64,000 bases of DNA from Quercus robur. Lineage: Eukaryota > Streptophyta > Magnoliopsida > Fagales > Fagaceae. The position numbers were made by a program, and so were the translations under genes. The notes below the pieces were generated by a model. That model was not told the origin of the DNA and made no database searches. It saw only the letters and a program-made list of their open reading frames with translations. Positions 1 through 11,842 of this stretch are shown here, piece after piece. The first letter of the stretch is position 1. Each line of letters opens with the position of its first letter. The stretch is from contig NC_065542.1 in assembly GCF_932294415.1 (NCBI RefSeq), positions 41,753,942-41,817,941 of the forward strand, given 5' to 3'.

Positions 1-2000
1 TCTATACCAAAAGGTTCGGTTTCCACATGAAGGAGCTATTGTGACCATATATGGTGATACTTTGACAATGCCTAAGCCTATTTTCTGTATAGATTTTGGG
101 AAAGAGCCATTGACCTTGGATGGCTTTGAGATCGAAAGGCTTGGCTTTGAAAGGAGAGAATAGGAGGTGGAGAAGATCCCGATGGACTTTGCTCCTTACA
201 ACAACAACAATGTGGTATCAATGATGAGGAGAATGAACTACCTTCCGCGGATGAACTTAGGGAGAATTGAAAAGAAGCCTACTATTCAAGTCCCGATAAT
301 TCCTACTGCCACACCACCTTTTGGGCTAGGCTATAAGCCCACTAATGATGATTTGTTAGAGATGGAAGTGAGAAAGATGGCTCAAGCCAAAGCCAAAGCA
401 AAAGGACTTCCTTGTCCTCCAGAACCTCTAAAGCCCTATACTCCTACGTTGAATGGGAAGTTTGTAAAAGCTAGAGAAAGTCAACGCTATTGGGGATTCC
501 CTGAATCGAGATTTGATCTTGTGACAAGGACAATGGTGCTTGGGTTCAAAATACTACATGATTGCAACAACAAGGTTCCAGAATTGAAGAAAGAAGATAC
601 AACTTGGGTCCCTAATGATCGGGCTGGTTATATGGACCCTGATGCCATGACCACACTCCTTGGAGATCCTATTTGCAACATAGAAGAAGAAGATTACTGG
701 GAGGCTTGCCAACATGCATTAAAAAGCCCATATGAATTAAAAGCCAATGATGAAGACGAGGAAGGGGGAGCAGCCCCTAGTGATAATGAGGATGGAAGTG
801 ATGGCAAGAGTGATAGTAGTAGTGATAGCAGTAGCAGTGACAGTGGATGTGATGATGATGACAGCAGCACCGATAGTGAGAGTAATAGCAGTAAAGATTA
901 TGATAGCTCGTACAGAAGCAATGATTGGGGTGAACCCCCTAGTGATAGAGAAGATGAAGATGCAAATCTTTTTTATGAAGAATATAACGGTGATGTGGAC
1001 TACTATGATGAAGATATTGAAGATGATGCTGAAGCTAACAAGTGGAGTGACAATGATAGTGACCAATACAGGCTGATAAATGTATTGAAAGATGCAAGAG
1101 AGGAGAATGGACAAGCAAATAATGTGGACTATGATGGTTACTCCTACGGGCGTCCCTCAGATTGGAGCTGTATCACTGATGTTAGCTCAAGGTTTGGTCC
1201 TTGATATGACTAGCATGGAAGAGGGATTCCAGAATTGGGGTTGTATTATGATTCAAAACCTGGCTCACCTACCCCACATACCAAAAAAGAGGATGAAATA
1301 GATTCTAGGTTGGCCGCTCTATACCAAAAATTGATGGTCCACAATCTCAGAAATATGACACTTGAAAATGCTGAACGTAGCAATGAGAGGGTGGAAAGAG
1401 GCAAGTCAAAGCATCTCCCTCAACACACCTACTTGGGCAACAAAGGGAAGCAAGAATTGTTTGACGAGTGGATGAAAAGCATAGAGCGCCTTGATGCTTT
1501 TATGATTGACAAGCCTATAGACATGGAGATTGACAAAGAAACCACGAATTATATGGATGAAGATCCCACAATACTGATGCTGAAGGAAGAAGGAACATAC
1601 TAGGAGCCACCTACCATCGTTGAAGCCACTACTAAGTTGAAGAACTGGGCATGGGAGGGAGCCGCCCACCCCATGGAGGAGTCTGTGAAGAAGATCAAGA
1701 TCATCAAGTCAGTCACTCTTGCCAAGAAGATCAAGACCGTTAAGCCAATCATTCCTACCAAGAACATTATGTCTATCCCTATTGAGTCTATTTTTGCTAG
1801 TATTTCTATTCCTGTTAAGTCTGTTTGTGATAGTTCTTCAGTTGAGTCTGATGTAGTTAAGTCTATTGAGTCTGTTGAGAACTCTTTTCCTTTTAATATG
1901 ATTTCGAATTCTGCTTATTTGTTGGCTTTAAATGTTTTTATTTCTAAAATTGGTAAAAAAAAACTCTTAATAATAAGGAGTTAAAATAGGGACACCTAGA
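1..2000 (+). pseudogene. gypsy pol: end of protease region and long acidic linker
   Basis: Frames before about 2000 read through the end of an aspartic-protease region (VTIYGDTLTMPKP near 40-75) into a linker with the PFGLGYKPTNDDLLEME motif near 320-370. That motif lies between protease and RT in many plant gypsy polyproteins. The main open stretch is 167-1204 (345 codons). Its second half is extremely rich in Asp, Ser and Glu (about codons 195-300), with runs of GAT and AGT codons. A second stretch, 1235-1603, is in another frame, and 1637-1984 is rich in Ile, Lys and Ser. Frame changes and a TAG near 161 break continuity. No catalytic residues fall inside the window for this part. Confidence 0.6.
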
Positions 2001-2039
2001 ACCAATAAAAGAAGAAACCTAATCCATTAACCTAGGAAC

Positions 2040-3474
2040 TGATGATGAACCTAAAATGATACAAGTGGGCAATACCTTAACCACTTTTGAGAAAGATGCA
2101 TTAGTGGCATTCCTGACTGAATTCAAAGAGGTCTTTACATGGTCATATGAAGACATGACTGGGATTGATACATATATAGTACAACATTGCATTCCAACAT
2201 ATCCAACCATGAAGCCAGTCAAGTAGAAGTTGGGAAAAATGAAGCCAGAATGGACTTTCAAGATCATGGAAGAAGTTAAGAAACAGTACAATACAGGATT
2301 CCTGAGAGTGGTCAACTATCCATAATAGTTAGCTAATGTGGTTCTGGTGCCAAAGAAGGATAGGAAGGTTAGAATGTGTGTAGATTTTCAAGATCTGAAT
2401 AAGGCTAGCCCAAAAGACGACTTTCCTTTACCTCACATTAACGTCCTAGCTGACAATGCAGCAGGTAATGCTTTGCTATCGTTTATGGATGGATTTTCAG
2501 GGTACAATCAGATTAAGATGGCTCCAGAAAATATGGAGAAAACCTCCTTTATTACACCATGGGAGACATATTGCTACAAGGTCATGCCATTTGGCCATAA
2601 AAATGCTGGTGCTACTTACCAACCTGCAGCCACTACTTTGCTACATGATTTGATCCACAAAGAAGTAGAAGTTTATGTTGATGATATGATAATGAAGTCC
2701 AAATACCGTGAAGGACATATGCCTGCTTTACAAAAGTTCTTTGAAAGGATCCGGTTCTACAAGTTGCGGTTGAATCCAAAGAAGTGCACTTTCGGGGTCA
2801 CATCCGTAAAGCTATTAAGGTTTATTGTAAGCCAGAAGGGAATTGAAGTTGATCCAGACAAAATCAAGGCAATTGTAGAGATGAAGCCTCCAAGAACTGA
2901 GAAGGAGATCCGAGGATTTCTAGGGAGGATACAGTACATCAGCAGGTTCATAGCTCAACCCACCATGACATGTTGCCTTATGATGAGAAGTATTCACCAT
3001 TAGAGAAGACATGTGTAGCACTTGTATGGGCAACCCGCAAACTCAGACATTATATGCTTGCCTACAAGGTTTTGTTGATTACAAGAATGGATCCTTTGAA
3101 GTACTTAATGGAAAAACCTGTGCAAGATGGGAAGACAACTAAATGGGTATTGCTTTTGTTAGAATTTGATATTAAATACGTGACTCAGAAATCTCTAAAA
3201 GGGAGAGCAATTGCTGATCATTTAGCCCATTGTTCACCAGAAGAAACCAAAGAAATCCAAGGAGACTTTCCGAATGAAGATATCATGGGGATTGAAGTAG
3301 AATCATGGAAGATGTACTTCAACGAAGCAACAAATCAAAATGGAAGTGGAATTGGAGTTCTTTTAATTTCTCCAAAAGGGACATGCATCCCATTTTCTGG
3401 CAGACTCCACTTTCCTACCACCAATAATGCCACTGAATATGAAGCTTGCATCTGGGGTTACGAGCAACCCTAGG
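2040..3474 (+). pseudogene. gypsy reverse transcriptase and RNase H, broken
   Basis: RT is recognisable from about 2060. [35 protein letters not shown] and EVYVDDMIMKSK, which holds the catalytic YVDD box, are visible between 2370 and 2700. The thumb region with GFLGRIQYISRFI ends near 2955. About 100 or more residues that normally join RT to RNase H are missing there, and the frame changes at the junction. RNase H then resumes as YDEKYSPLEKTCVALVWATR at about 2979 and continues to 3474 with NNATEYEAC. In-frame stops occur upstream (about 2225 and 2323). The open stretch beginning at 2338 starts with GTG and is only a segment between stops. The copy is non-functional. Confidence 0.8.
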
Positions 3475-5036
3475 CCTAGGGGTGAAAGGATTGGAGGTGT
3501 ACGAAGACTCAACCTTGATAATCTCCCAAATTCAAAATAAATAGAAGATCAAAGAAGAAATGTTGATGTATTATCATGAATGCCTTCAGAAATGGGAATC
3601 AAAATTCAGCAAGATCCAATACCAATATGTGCCAAGGATGTAAAATCAGATTGCCGATGCTTTAGCAACCATTACATCCATGATGGATGGGCCAAAAGAA
3701 GATGAAGCTAGACCGATAATGTTGGAACAAAAAGAAGAACCAACCTACTACATGACAATAGAAGAGGATGAGGAGAAGAATTGGGAAGGTGAATGGTATT
3801 CAGACATACTGCAATACCTCAAGGATGGGACATACCCGAAGCCTGTAGACAAGAATGACCAATTGACCATCCGAAGGTTGTCTACTAATTACATTATTTG
3901 TGGACAAAGGTTTTACAAAAGATCATATGATGGAATTCATCTTCTTTGTGTAATTGCCAAGGAAGCATAGCAAATAATTGAAGAGTTATATGGGTCAAGC
4001 TATGGGCCACATATGAATGCATATATGCTGTCAAGGAAGATAATGAGACAAGGCTATTACTGGACTACTATGGAAGTTGATTATGTGGCTCATGTTCAAA
4101 AATGCCATCAATGCCAAGCCTATAGAGATCTGAAGCACATGCCACCCATGCCACTACATACCATGACATCAACCTGGCCATTCTCTACATGGGGAATGAC
4201 ATTATTGGGAAAATTCACCCAACAACATCCAATGGTCATGAATTCATACTCGTAGCCATTGATTACTTCACTAAATGGGTAGAAGCTGCCTCATATAAGG
4301 TTCTGAATTCAAAGAAAGTTGCTCAATTCATTCAGACCAATATCATCTGCAGATATGGGGTACCACATGAAATTATCTCTGATAATGGGCAACATTACAA
4401 GGGAGAAACAGAGAAGTTGCTATGACAGTTCAATATTCAGCACTAGAAATCTTCACCTTACCATCCTCAAACCAATGGAGCAGTTGAGGCTTCTAATAAA
4501 AATATAGGACGAATCTTGAAGAAGAACACAAAGAACTACAAGGACTAGCATCTACAATTGCCCTATGCATTCTAGGGGTACAAAACATCAATTCAATCTT
4601 CCATAAGAGCCACTCCTTATTCATTGGTGTATGGGGTGGAAGCAGTTCTTCCCATTGAAATGGGTGTCCGTTCACTAAGGACAGTATTGGAAAGTAAAAT
4701 CCCTGAAGCAAATTGGTTGCAAAGCAGATATGACCAGTTATGCATGCTGGATGAAAAGAGACTTAAAGCCTTGTATCATATTCAAGGTTACCAAAGGAGG
4801 CTTAGGAATGCTTTTGAAAAGAAAGTAAGAACTAGAGATTTGAAGTTGGAGGATTTAGTGTTGAAAGAAATCTGAGCACCGATTCAGGATGCAAACGGGA
4901 AGTTCAAGCAAAATTGGGCAAGCCCATACATTATCAAGCAGATATACTCTGGGGGAGCAGTGGGGTTGATGGATTTAGATGCAAACCCTTTCACTGAGCT
5001 AACCAACATGGATCAATTGAAGAAATACCAAGTCTA
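3475..5036 (+). pseudogene. gypsy integrase, broken
   Basis: The integrase relic spans several segments in shifting frames. A zinc-binding HHCC region is seen around 4013-4130 (RQGYYWTTMEVDYVAHVQKC, then HQCQAYRDLKHM). The catalytic core includes AIDYFTKWVEAASYK near 4255 (first Asp), EIISDNGQHYKGE near 4370 (second Asp) and SPYHPQTNGAVEASNKN near 4455 (catalytic Glu). A C-terminal part, YSLVYGVEAVLPIEMGVRS, lies near 4620-4680. The polyprotein appears to end with MDQLKKYQV and a stop at about 5034-5036. At least five in-frame stops interrupt it (for example near 3968, 4423, 4446, 4504 and 4546). Confidence 0.8.
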
Positions 5037-5109
5037 AGGTGGTAGTCTGAAAGCACCACGTCTGAAGTAGTTGTAAGTTATGTTATTTCCCTTCCTAGAC
5101 TTTTGCAAA

Positions 5110-5397
5110 AAAAAAAAAAAAAAAGGGGGGGGGGGGGGAGCTCGCAAGGCTGAAAACCTGGAAGGCCAATCTACGCAAAAGGAGAGTAAAAAAGAGAGTG
5201 AGAGAGCTTGGTAGGCTAAAAACCCGAAAGGGTAGCCTAGGCAAAAATTAGAGCAAAAAAAAAAAAAGGTAGATTGAAAACCCGAAAGGGCTATCTATGC
5301 AAAAGGAGAGTAAAAAAGAGAGTGAGAGAGCTTGCTAGGTTAAAAACCTTAAAGGGCAGCCTAGGCAAAAATTAAGGCAAATAAAAAATCAATGAAC
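5110..5397 (+). repeat. duplicated ~124-bp GA-rich unit with AAACCCGAAAGGG stems
   Basis: After an A/G homopolymer tract (about 5107-5139), a unit beginning at about 5151 is repeated from about 5275. Each unit carries AAACCCGAAAGGG-like short stem-loops, a GGAGAGTAAAAAAGAGAGTG block and a CAGCCTAGGCAAAAATTA-type tail. It lies directly 3' of pol. A conserved-looking stretch with GAACTACGTGATGACC and GGGTACGTAGGCAACC follows at 5395-5440. From general knowledge, this kind of sequence sits just after pol in many Tat-like elements. Confidence 0.7.
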
Positions 5398-5749
5398 TAC
5401 GTGATGACCTAATCCTTCGACAAAGGGGGTACGTAGGCAACCATGCATTGATCTGATCACAATTTCCCAAAACCACCATCTACCCATTAACCAAAAATTT
5501 CAAAAAATTCAACCATTCCATTAAATCATGTCATTACACAAAACCCTAAATCAAACCTACAACCAAACCAAACTCAAGGACTCAAACCCTAAATCAAACC
5601 ATAAAAAGACCAACCCTAAAATCCTATACCTTAAATAGAACCCTTAACCTGAAAATCCTAAATAATTCCTAAACATAAGAGTTTTTACATCAACTTTAAA
5701 ATAAACATGTTCAAAGCCAAAAATAAGGTCACTTTGTCTTCAATCTTTT

Positions 5750-7018
5750 CTCTTTTGGTTGATCATTGATTTCTTCTGTGCTAGGTATTTTGTCACCTTC
5801 CTCCCTTCTTTTGAATTAATAGTTGTCTTCATTGTGTCTTTCTCGATTATCTCTGAGAAATCGCTTTCTCATAGCAACCATCTCATCTTCCTTGTCAACA
5901 ATCTTGTCCACCAACCAATTAGAGTATTTTGTAGTCATCTTGTGAAAGTGAACCTTGACAAAAGACTAGTCCACTCGGTCAACCATCTCCAAGCCCAACA
6001 GCATGTTCCTTATAGAAGTAGGATTTGTGTCCACAGGAGTGAAAGGTCTTCTTCTTTTTCCACTAGGCATTCCTTACTCATATTGAAACTGCCTCAAGAG
6101 TCTATCTGCCTTGTAGAAAGTTGCCATCCACAACCCAACAATGAAGATATGATTTGATCCTGGAGACTGTAGTAAAGGCGGTGGGCACTTCCTCCAATAA
6201 CAATTCCATCGAATTGAGGCACTGGATTTCTCGTTCAAGAACTTTGCACAGTCACTCTCAGTTTGGCTCTCAGTTTTAATTACAGTCCTGCTAAGAAAAC
6301 TGCTAGGCCCATAATTACCAGTTGTAGGACTAGCAATCATATCCAGTCGTTCCATTAGCCATATCTGCAAAGTCAATGGGCTCCTAAGAAAGTTTTGAGA
6401 CTCTCCACCATGAAATATAGCATCCAGTCCTAGAAGAGTTTCTACCAAGATCAAAGAAACAAGATTATCACCATCCTTAATTTGACTCACAACTCTTATG
6501 GCTCGAGCATCCACAAAACCGTGCCTTCTAGAGCAAAGAAAAAATTCTCCCACAAAGCATAGGGCCAAGCCAAAATTCTTCTACATATTGTCAATCACTC
6601 CATAGGTGCATTTGTTAATCAGCCTTGAAACAATTGCATGAAGATTCACCATATGTCCTTCAACCATACTACTAGTGATGGAAGTAGGAAGACCGAGACC
6701 ATCAGACAAAGATTCCCAATGCCTAGGGTCACAAGAAACCACCACAAATTTTTTGCTACGATCATAGCCCAGGATAGTGGAAAATTCATCAATTGTTGGA
6801 CAGAGTTCAGCAGTTTTAAACCGGAACACATGATCTTCGAGATCCCAGAATTTCACAACGGCATGATGGAAATCCCACTTGATTTTGACATTCCTCAAAG
6901 CCTTAATTCCCTCTAGTTTGTAGGCTGTAAAATTGGTCTTGGTACTGAAATCAAAGCTACGAACCCATCTGTTGCTATCATGAATTGTTGAATGAGAAAA
7001 ATTATGATTGCTAGCCAT
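5750..7018 (-). pseudogene. antisense retroelement-associated protein gene (plant mobile domain / DUF7745-like)
   Basis: A minus-strand frame starts at the ATG at 7016-7018 (MASNHNFSHSTIHDSNRW) and runs 315 codons to 6074 with one in-frame stop at 6581-6583. Recognisable pieces are FWDLEDHVFRFKTAELCPTI, EFSTILGYDRSKK and SCDPRHWESLSDGLGLP in the first half, and KNFGLALCFVGEFFLCSRR and GLDAIFHGGESQNFL in the second. This resembles a plant protein family usually annotated as plant mobile domain or DUF7745 that is often attached to retroelements; the name is from memory. Similar coding potential continues beyond 6074 to about 5750 (PFTPVDTNPTSIRNMLLGLE), interrupted by stops. It is antisense to pol. 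Function is unknown, and the copy is damaged by the stop. Confidence 0.65.
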
Positions 7019-7019
7019 G

Positions 7020-7862
7020 GATGACTTTTGCTTCTGATTATTGTGTTTTGCTAACCTTGATGTAGAGATTTGTCATAGGAGAAATCATTTATATGAGTTA
7101 CATCAATTCTTAATCAGGTTTGAAATAGGTTTTAGAGAGTTTGTAGCTAAGTAGGAGAGTGTTTCATGATCACAAATGAAGAAAATATTTTTCCAAAAAC
7201 ACGAAATATGCATTGGAAAAGTGTGAGTCGGCCCACCACGACATAAGCGTCATGGTGTGACCAAGTGCCATTCGGCACTCTAAAAGTGGCACTTAGCTCC
7301 ACCATCGCTTACTCATGCAATTCCATGCAACTTTGCGTTCTCGGACATTTTTTTTAGGACCATTTGACACTTAAAAATATTTTTTTTTAGGTCAAACTGG
7401 GGCATTCTGACATGCCTAACTCATTTGTTTTCAAAAATCATCACTTGCATCATTGTTTTCAAAAACTAATCAAATTAAGTTTTTTTTTTTTTTCAAGACT
7501 CATGAATTCATGTTCCAAACTAAGGGCATTCGCCCATGTCTCTTTCATTTTCAAAAGAGACCACCATCATCACTTTTTTTTTTTTAAATCATCATCAAGA
7601 TTTCCAAAAAAACATGCATTCATTTTAAACTAGGGGCATTCAACTCCGCCTCATTCAAGTAAGTGCAAATTCCAATGGAGCCAATCCGGATAAGTTTAAA
7701 TTAGTACTACAAGACCTCATCAGGTGAATTCTAAACTTGTCTCAGTTAAAGTTTCTACATGATCAAGAGCAATTCCAAGGACAGAGAGCTAAACATGGAA
7801 TGTAGTACAAGATTGTCTAAGGAACACTTCCTTTTGTTTGCAAGAAAAATTAAAAATACAAG
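7020..7862. other. non-coding stretch between the two antisense genes
   Basis: I see no gene here. It contains an imperfect inverted GTGCCATTCGGCACT-like motif near 7267-7300. Related CGGCACT/AGTGCCG motifs recur at about 13220-13320 in the probable LTR, which supports both belonging to the same element. Long T runs are present at about 7381-7386, 7479-7492 and 7575-7585. Confidence 0.5.
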
Positions 7863-9958
7863 TCAAACATCATTGGGACTCCGAGCCCGCTTGCGTGAGG
7901 ATCTCCTTGACCCACCTCTAGAGGAGTTGCCTTCAGTATTTGCCTCTTGACTTATGAAGAATTGAGGATCATACTGACAGTTCTTAAGTTCAAGGTTCCT
8001 GATCCTTTCCTCCAAAGTCCTTCTGGCAGAATCAGTAGCTTCCATTCGATGTACCTGAAAAGTCAGCAAAATCAAGTGTTAATTCCATCATCAAGAAAAG
8101 TCCAAGCAAAAGACACTCAGAAAGCATCATTGCATACCCAGCTCGTCTCATTGAGCACATATTACGAAGATTGAGTACAAGCCAACGATTGCAAGCCTCC
8201 AATCATTCACATTCTTTCCTCCACAAGATCCACATCAACCTGAAGCACAAATCTACCAAATCATGAGCCATTCAATACACCAAGAAGAAATAAGGAAAAA
8301 GAACTAAACATGCAAGAACATACCAAATCAGGCCAAGGAACATTCGATGTGTGCTCTGGCCTATTCAAAGGCATGGAACTATATGTTCCATCAGGATTCA
8401 TCACATCATATTGTTATGTCGGAAAATGAAGATAAGTCTCCATGAAAGAACTAAAAGAGCTACCAACATGGTGAGGAGAGGGAATCTCTTCCTCTTCCTC
8501 TCCCCCTTCCTCTCCTTCAGAAGATGGAGGCTGAAAATCCAACATGCAAATGTTGTTATCGAGCAGAAATATGGAAAAGGAACATGTAAAATGAAAATTT
8601 GACTTTAGAAAGGAAGAGAAGTATCGTTATGCCAACCAAGCAACCTTGCAGATGAGTTTGAATGAATTCAGAATAATCCCCTGCTACTCCTATAACAGCA
8701 TAGCCACCATGGGCCTGAGCAATCTCTTCATCAGTTAGAAGGTCAGCCAACCGGATGAAGGGACAAGGAGGAATTGGAATTGTTGTAGGAGGATACACAT
8801 GTTGAACTTGGGGCAACACCTGATCACTAAGATACCAATACCTTCCATGCCCACATTCAAACAATACCTAACGGCCATTCAGCTCCAAAACTTGCTCACA
8901 CTCTGCATACCCCTCACATCTAGCCCAAGGATCTAAAGACATTTGAAAAATCACAAAGGAACCAAAATGAGAAAAGACTAAGCCATAACCAAGTACCAAA
9001 GATTCCCTAAAAAAGAGAGGGAATGACCACATCATCAACAGTCAAATTGTCAATCACCAAGCCAAATTTCCAAAGAACGCCTGGAAGTTGTAGAGAAACG
9101 GTGTTTGGGCAACCAACAGAGAAATCTAGGAAAAATTCCATTAACTTCCTCCCGGATTTCAAGACCAACTCCAAAGTATTCATACATCCAAACCTTTTAA
9201 AAAAAAAAATCACAAAACCATTACAACATAACCAAAATAATTTTCCACAACCCACATATAGCCAAAAATTCCAAACCTCACCTGCCATACAAATGGAGCC
9301 CCACCCAAGCTTGAAAGGCTCTACCTAGAAAGTTGAGTCATGAAATGCAAAAGGGTAGCATAAGCCATACCGCCCTAGTCATAATTCCGAATTTGCTCAA
9401 TTTTTCTCAAGCTCCACAAGTAATGCAGATTCATTGTACTGCCTAAATCCGAACACAAGAAAGTCCCAATAAAAAGTAGCATGAACATGCAGGTACCCTT
9501 TGCCACAGTATCACATTGGGAAATATTCTCACATAGCCAAGACAAAGGAACATTTTTACTCTTCATTCTGGAAAGCACTACACCTAGAAGTTTCTTGATT
9601 TCAGTGGAAGTAAAGGAGTCATTGACATGGATTCTCTCACCACCCAACCTCAGACTAGTGATAACAAAAAAGTCGTAAGATGTCAACATTACCTCACTAA
9701 TGCCTGGAAAATGGAAGGTACGTGTAGTGTCTCAGAAGCACACTGCTAAGGCAAGGAGTAACTGAAGATCCTTGTATTCATGTGTCTCTTGATTCAACAG
9801 AGCTTCAAAGAAAGTACCAAAGCCCGCATCATTGATGATATTTTTGATGTTAGGAGACAATACTTCCCACATGTTCTTCAACATTTGGAGACTACCTCGA
9901 CTCTTGAGGCTTTGCAACACAAAAGTTTAGCTCATCATTCCATGACAAATCACATGCC

Positions 9959-9990
<32 letters not shown>

Positions 9991-10828
9991 ATGCCCCACC
10001 AAAAATTTCACCACAATCAAAATTTTTCACATGTCCATACACAACTACCAAATTTTTTTTTTTTCATAACCATTCACAATCAAAATTCCTACATGACCAA
10101 GATAGCCAACAAAATATTTCCTACATGTCCATGCACAACAAGTAAATTCTCACATATCCAAAATCATAGCCACAAAAATATTTTCCATGATCAAACATCA
10201 CATACCCAACAAAATTTCTCCATAGCCAAAATTTCATGCCCATTAAAATTAATCCATATCCACAAAATTTGTCTATACCCACAAGTTTATCCATATTCAT
10301 ACCCACAAAAAACTTTTGCCATGTTTATGAAGTAAATTTATACATACCAACAAAATTTCCCACATGCATCATGAACATATTCATACAAGCCCATAACACA
10401 AAATTTTCATAATTCCAATACTCCCAAAATCCAAGCCAAAACTCATCCAACAACATCACAATCTACCAACATTGTCAAAATTCCATAAGCCACCAACATT
10501 GTTCAAATTACACCATGACAAAAAATACAACAATTCAAAAATGCTCCAAAGCCAACATTACAACATGATCAATCATACAATGCCCCAAACTCCAACAATC
10601 ACACAAAAAAATGACAATGGCTCACCATCAAACTTTCAATGAAGCATGAAACAACATTTTTCCAAGCAAAGAAACCAAAGAAAAACTTACCTTGATGTCC
10701 ATGTGAGAAAATGGAGCATGGGTCTTGGGATCTTGAAGGAGCCCCTCCTCATTATGCCAATCAAATGTTGGATCATATTTCTTGCCATGAAAAGTAAGAA
10801 AAGAGGATCCATTAGAAGAAGAAGACAT
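7863..10828 (-). pseudogene. antisense multi-exon plant mobile domain (PMD, aminotransferase-like) gene, decayed
   Basis: A minus-strand gene with exon-intron structure. Exon 1 (10828 to 10691) encodes 46 residues from MSSSSNGSSFLTFHGKKYDP and ends with a clean donor AAG/GTAAGT. A PMD core exon lies at about 9925-9282: NIINDAGFGTFFEALLNQ, QETHEYKDLQLLLALA, RLGGERIHVNDSFTSTEIKK and VPLSWLCENI. It ends at a TGGCAG/GTGAGG donor. Further exon relics are at about 9196-9060 (YEYFGVGLEIREEVNG) and 8940-8620 (LFECGHGRYWYLSDQVLPQV, FIRLADLLTDEEIAQAHGGY). A last exon, 8054-7863, follows a TTTTCAG acceptor and encodes a short coiled coil (ARRTLEERIRNLELKN) and a basic tail (RRSSRKRARS). At least five in-frame stops or shifts break the core. 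PMD proteins occur both as host genes (MAIN-like) and in transposons. Confidence 0.7.
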
Positions 10829-11130
10829 TTTGGTGCAAAGAAAAATGGTTTTGAAAATGGGTTTCACCAAAAATGGGTGTGTGGCAAAAGTGATCAAGAA
10901 CACAAGGATCTAAAGAAATATTGAGAGAGATGGATAAAGGAAGCTTGAGAAGCTTAGAAAAGTGTTTTTCTTGAGAAGAAGTGGTGAGAGGAGAAGAAAA
11001 ATCAAGGTGACGATGAGAGTGAATAGTGTTAATGGTGGAAGAAAAGATGTAGGAGGAAGAAGCAAAAAAGAGAGACAAAGGAAGTGGGGGGTCAAAATTC
11101 TGCCCTACATAAAAATCAGCTGAATTGCTG

Positions 11131-11164
11131 AGTCAACTCAGTCAAACTAAGTTGACTTAGTCAA
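11131..11164 (-). promoter_or_regulatory. cluster of four W-box cores (TTGACT) upstream of the antisense PMD gene
   Basis: TTGACT or its complement AGTCAA occurs four times in 34 bp: 11131-11136, 11140-11145, 11152-11157 and 11159-11164. The copies are in both orientations. The cluster lies about 300 bp upstream of the exon 1 ATG at 10828, and the stretch between is pyrimidine-rich on the gene strand, like a plant 5' UTR. TTGAC(C/T) is the known WRKY-binding W-box. A promoter role is inferred. Confidence 0.45.
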
Positions 11165-11842
11165 CCCCAAAAAAAAATTCATTTTTCTTTTCTTTTCATT
11201 TCCTTTTCTTTTTCACTCCTTAAAAAATCAAATCATGAAAGGAGAAGAATAAATTTTCAAAAAAAAAAAAAAAAAGAGAAAAGGGATAACAAATCTTTTG
11301 GAACCGATTAAGGATAAAACTTCAAGTTCAAATTTCAAGTTTTTTTCAAATCCCAAATTTTCAATTCAAAATTTTCATTACCAAGTTTAAAATTCCACAT
11401 TCTAAATGCCCGATTTTTAAATTCAAAATCCCCAAAATTTCAAGTTGCAAAAATTTCAAATTTTCAAAATTCCAAGTCACAAATTTTCAAAATTCCAAGT
11501 TTCAATTTTTCAAAATATCAAATTTCAATCCAAAATCTCAAATCTCAAGTCTCAAAAATTCAAATTTCAATTTCAAAGTTTCTAGTGTCCAATTGCAAGC
11601 TTCAAAAATCAAATCTTTTTCAAAAAAAAAAAAGTTTTTTTCAAAGAACCACCGAAAACCAATCAAAGTTTTCTTAATAAAAATGAAAAGTTCGAATCAA
11701 GAAGAGACAAATGAAAATCATACATTTCAAAAAAAGTAAGGGAACAACAAAACACTTATCAGTTAAAGACTAATTCCAAATTTTGACTTTTGTAGGCAGC
11801 AACTCGATTTCAAGGATGAGAAGCCCTTGAGTTCCTTTGTCA
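11165..11842. other. non-coding AT-rich stretch with recurring TTTCAAATTTCAA-like motifs
   Basis: I see no gene. From about 11310 to 11610 the sequence is built of degenerate AAATTTCAAG / TTTTCAAATTCC words, a low-complexity stretch without a fixed period. Oligo-A tracts occur at 11260-11275 and 11621-11632. Confidence 0.5.

Noticed and set aside
737..1114. Minus-strand frame of 125 codons opposite the acidic linker
   Set aside because: It is the antisense shadow of GAT/AGT repeats, rich in Ile and Val only because of that composition.
1..5036. Endogenous plant virus (caulimovirid) as source of the RT
   Set aside because: The RT is followed by RNase H and then an integrase with HHCC and D,D,E residues, which defines a Ty3/gypsy retrotransposon. 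No movement or coat protein is seen.
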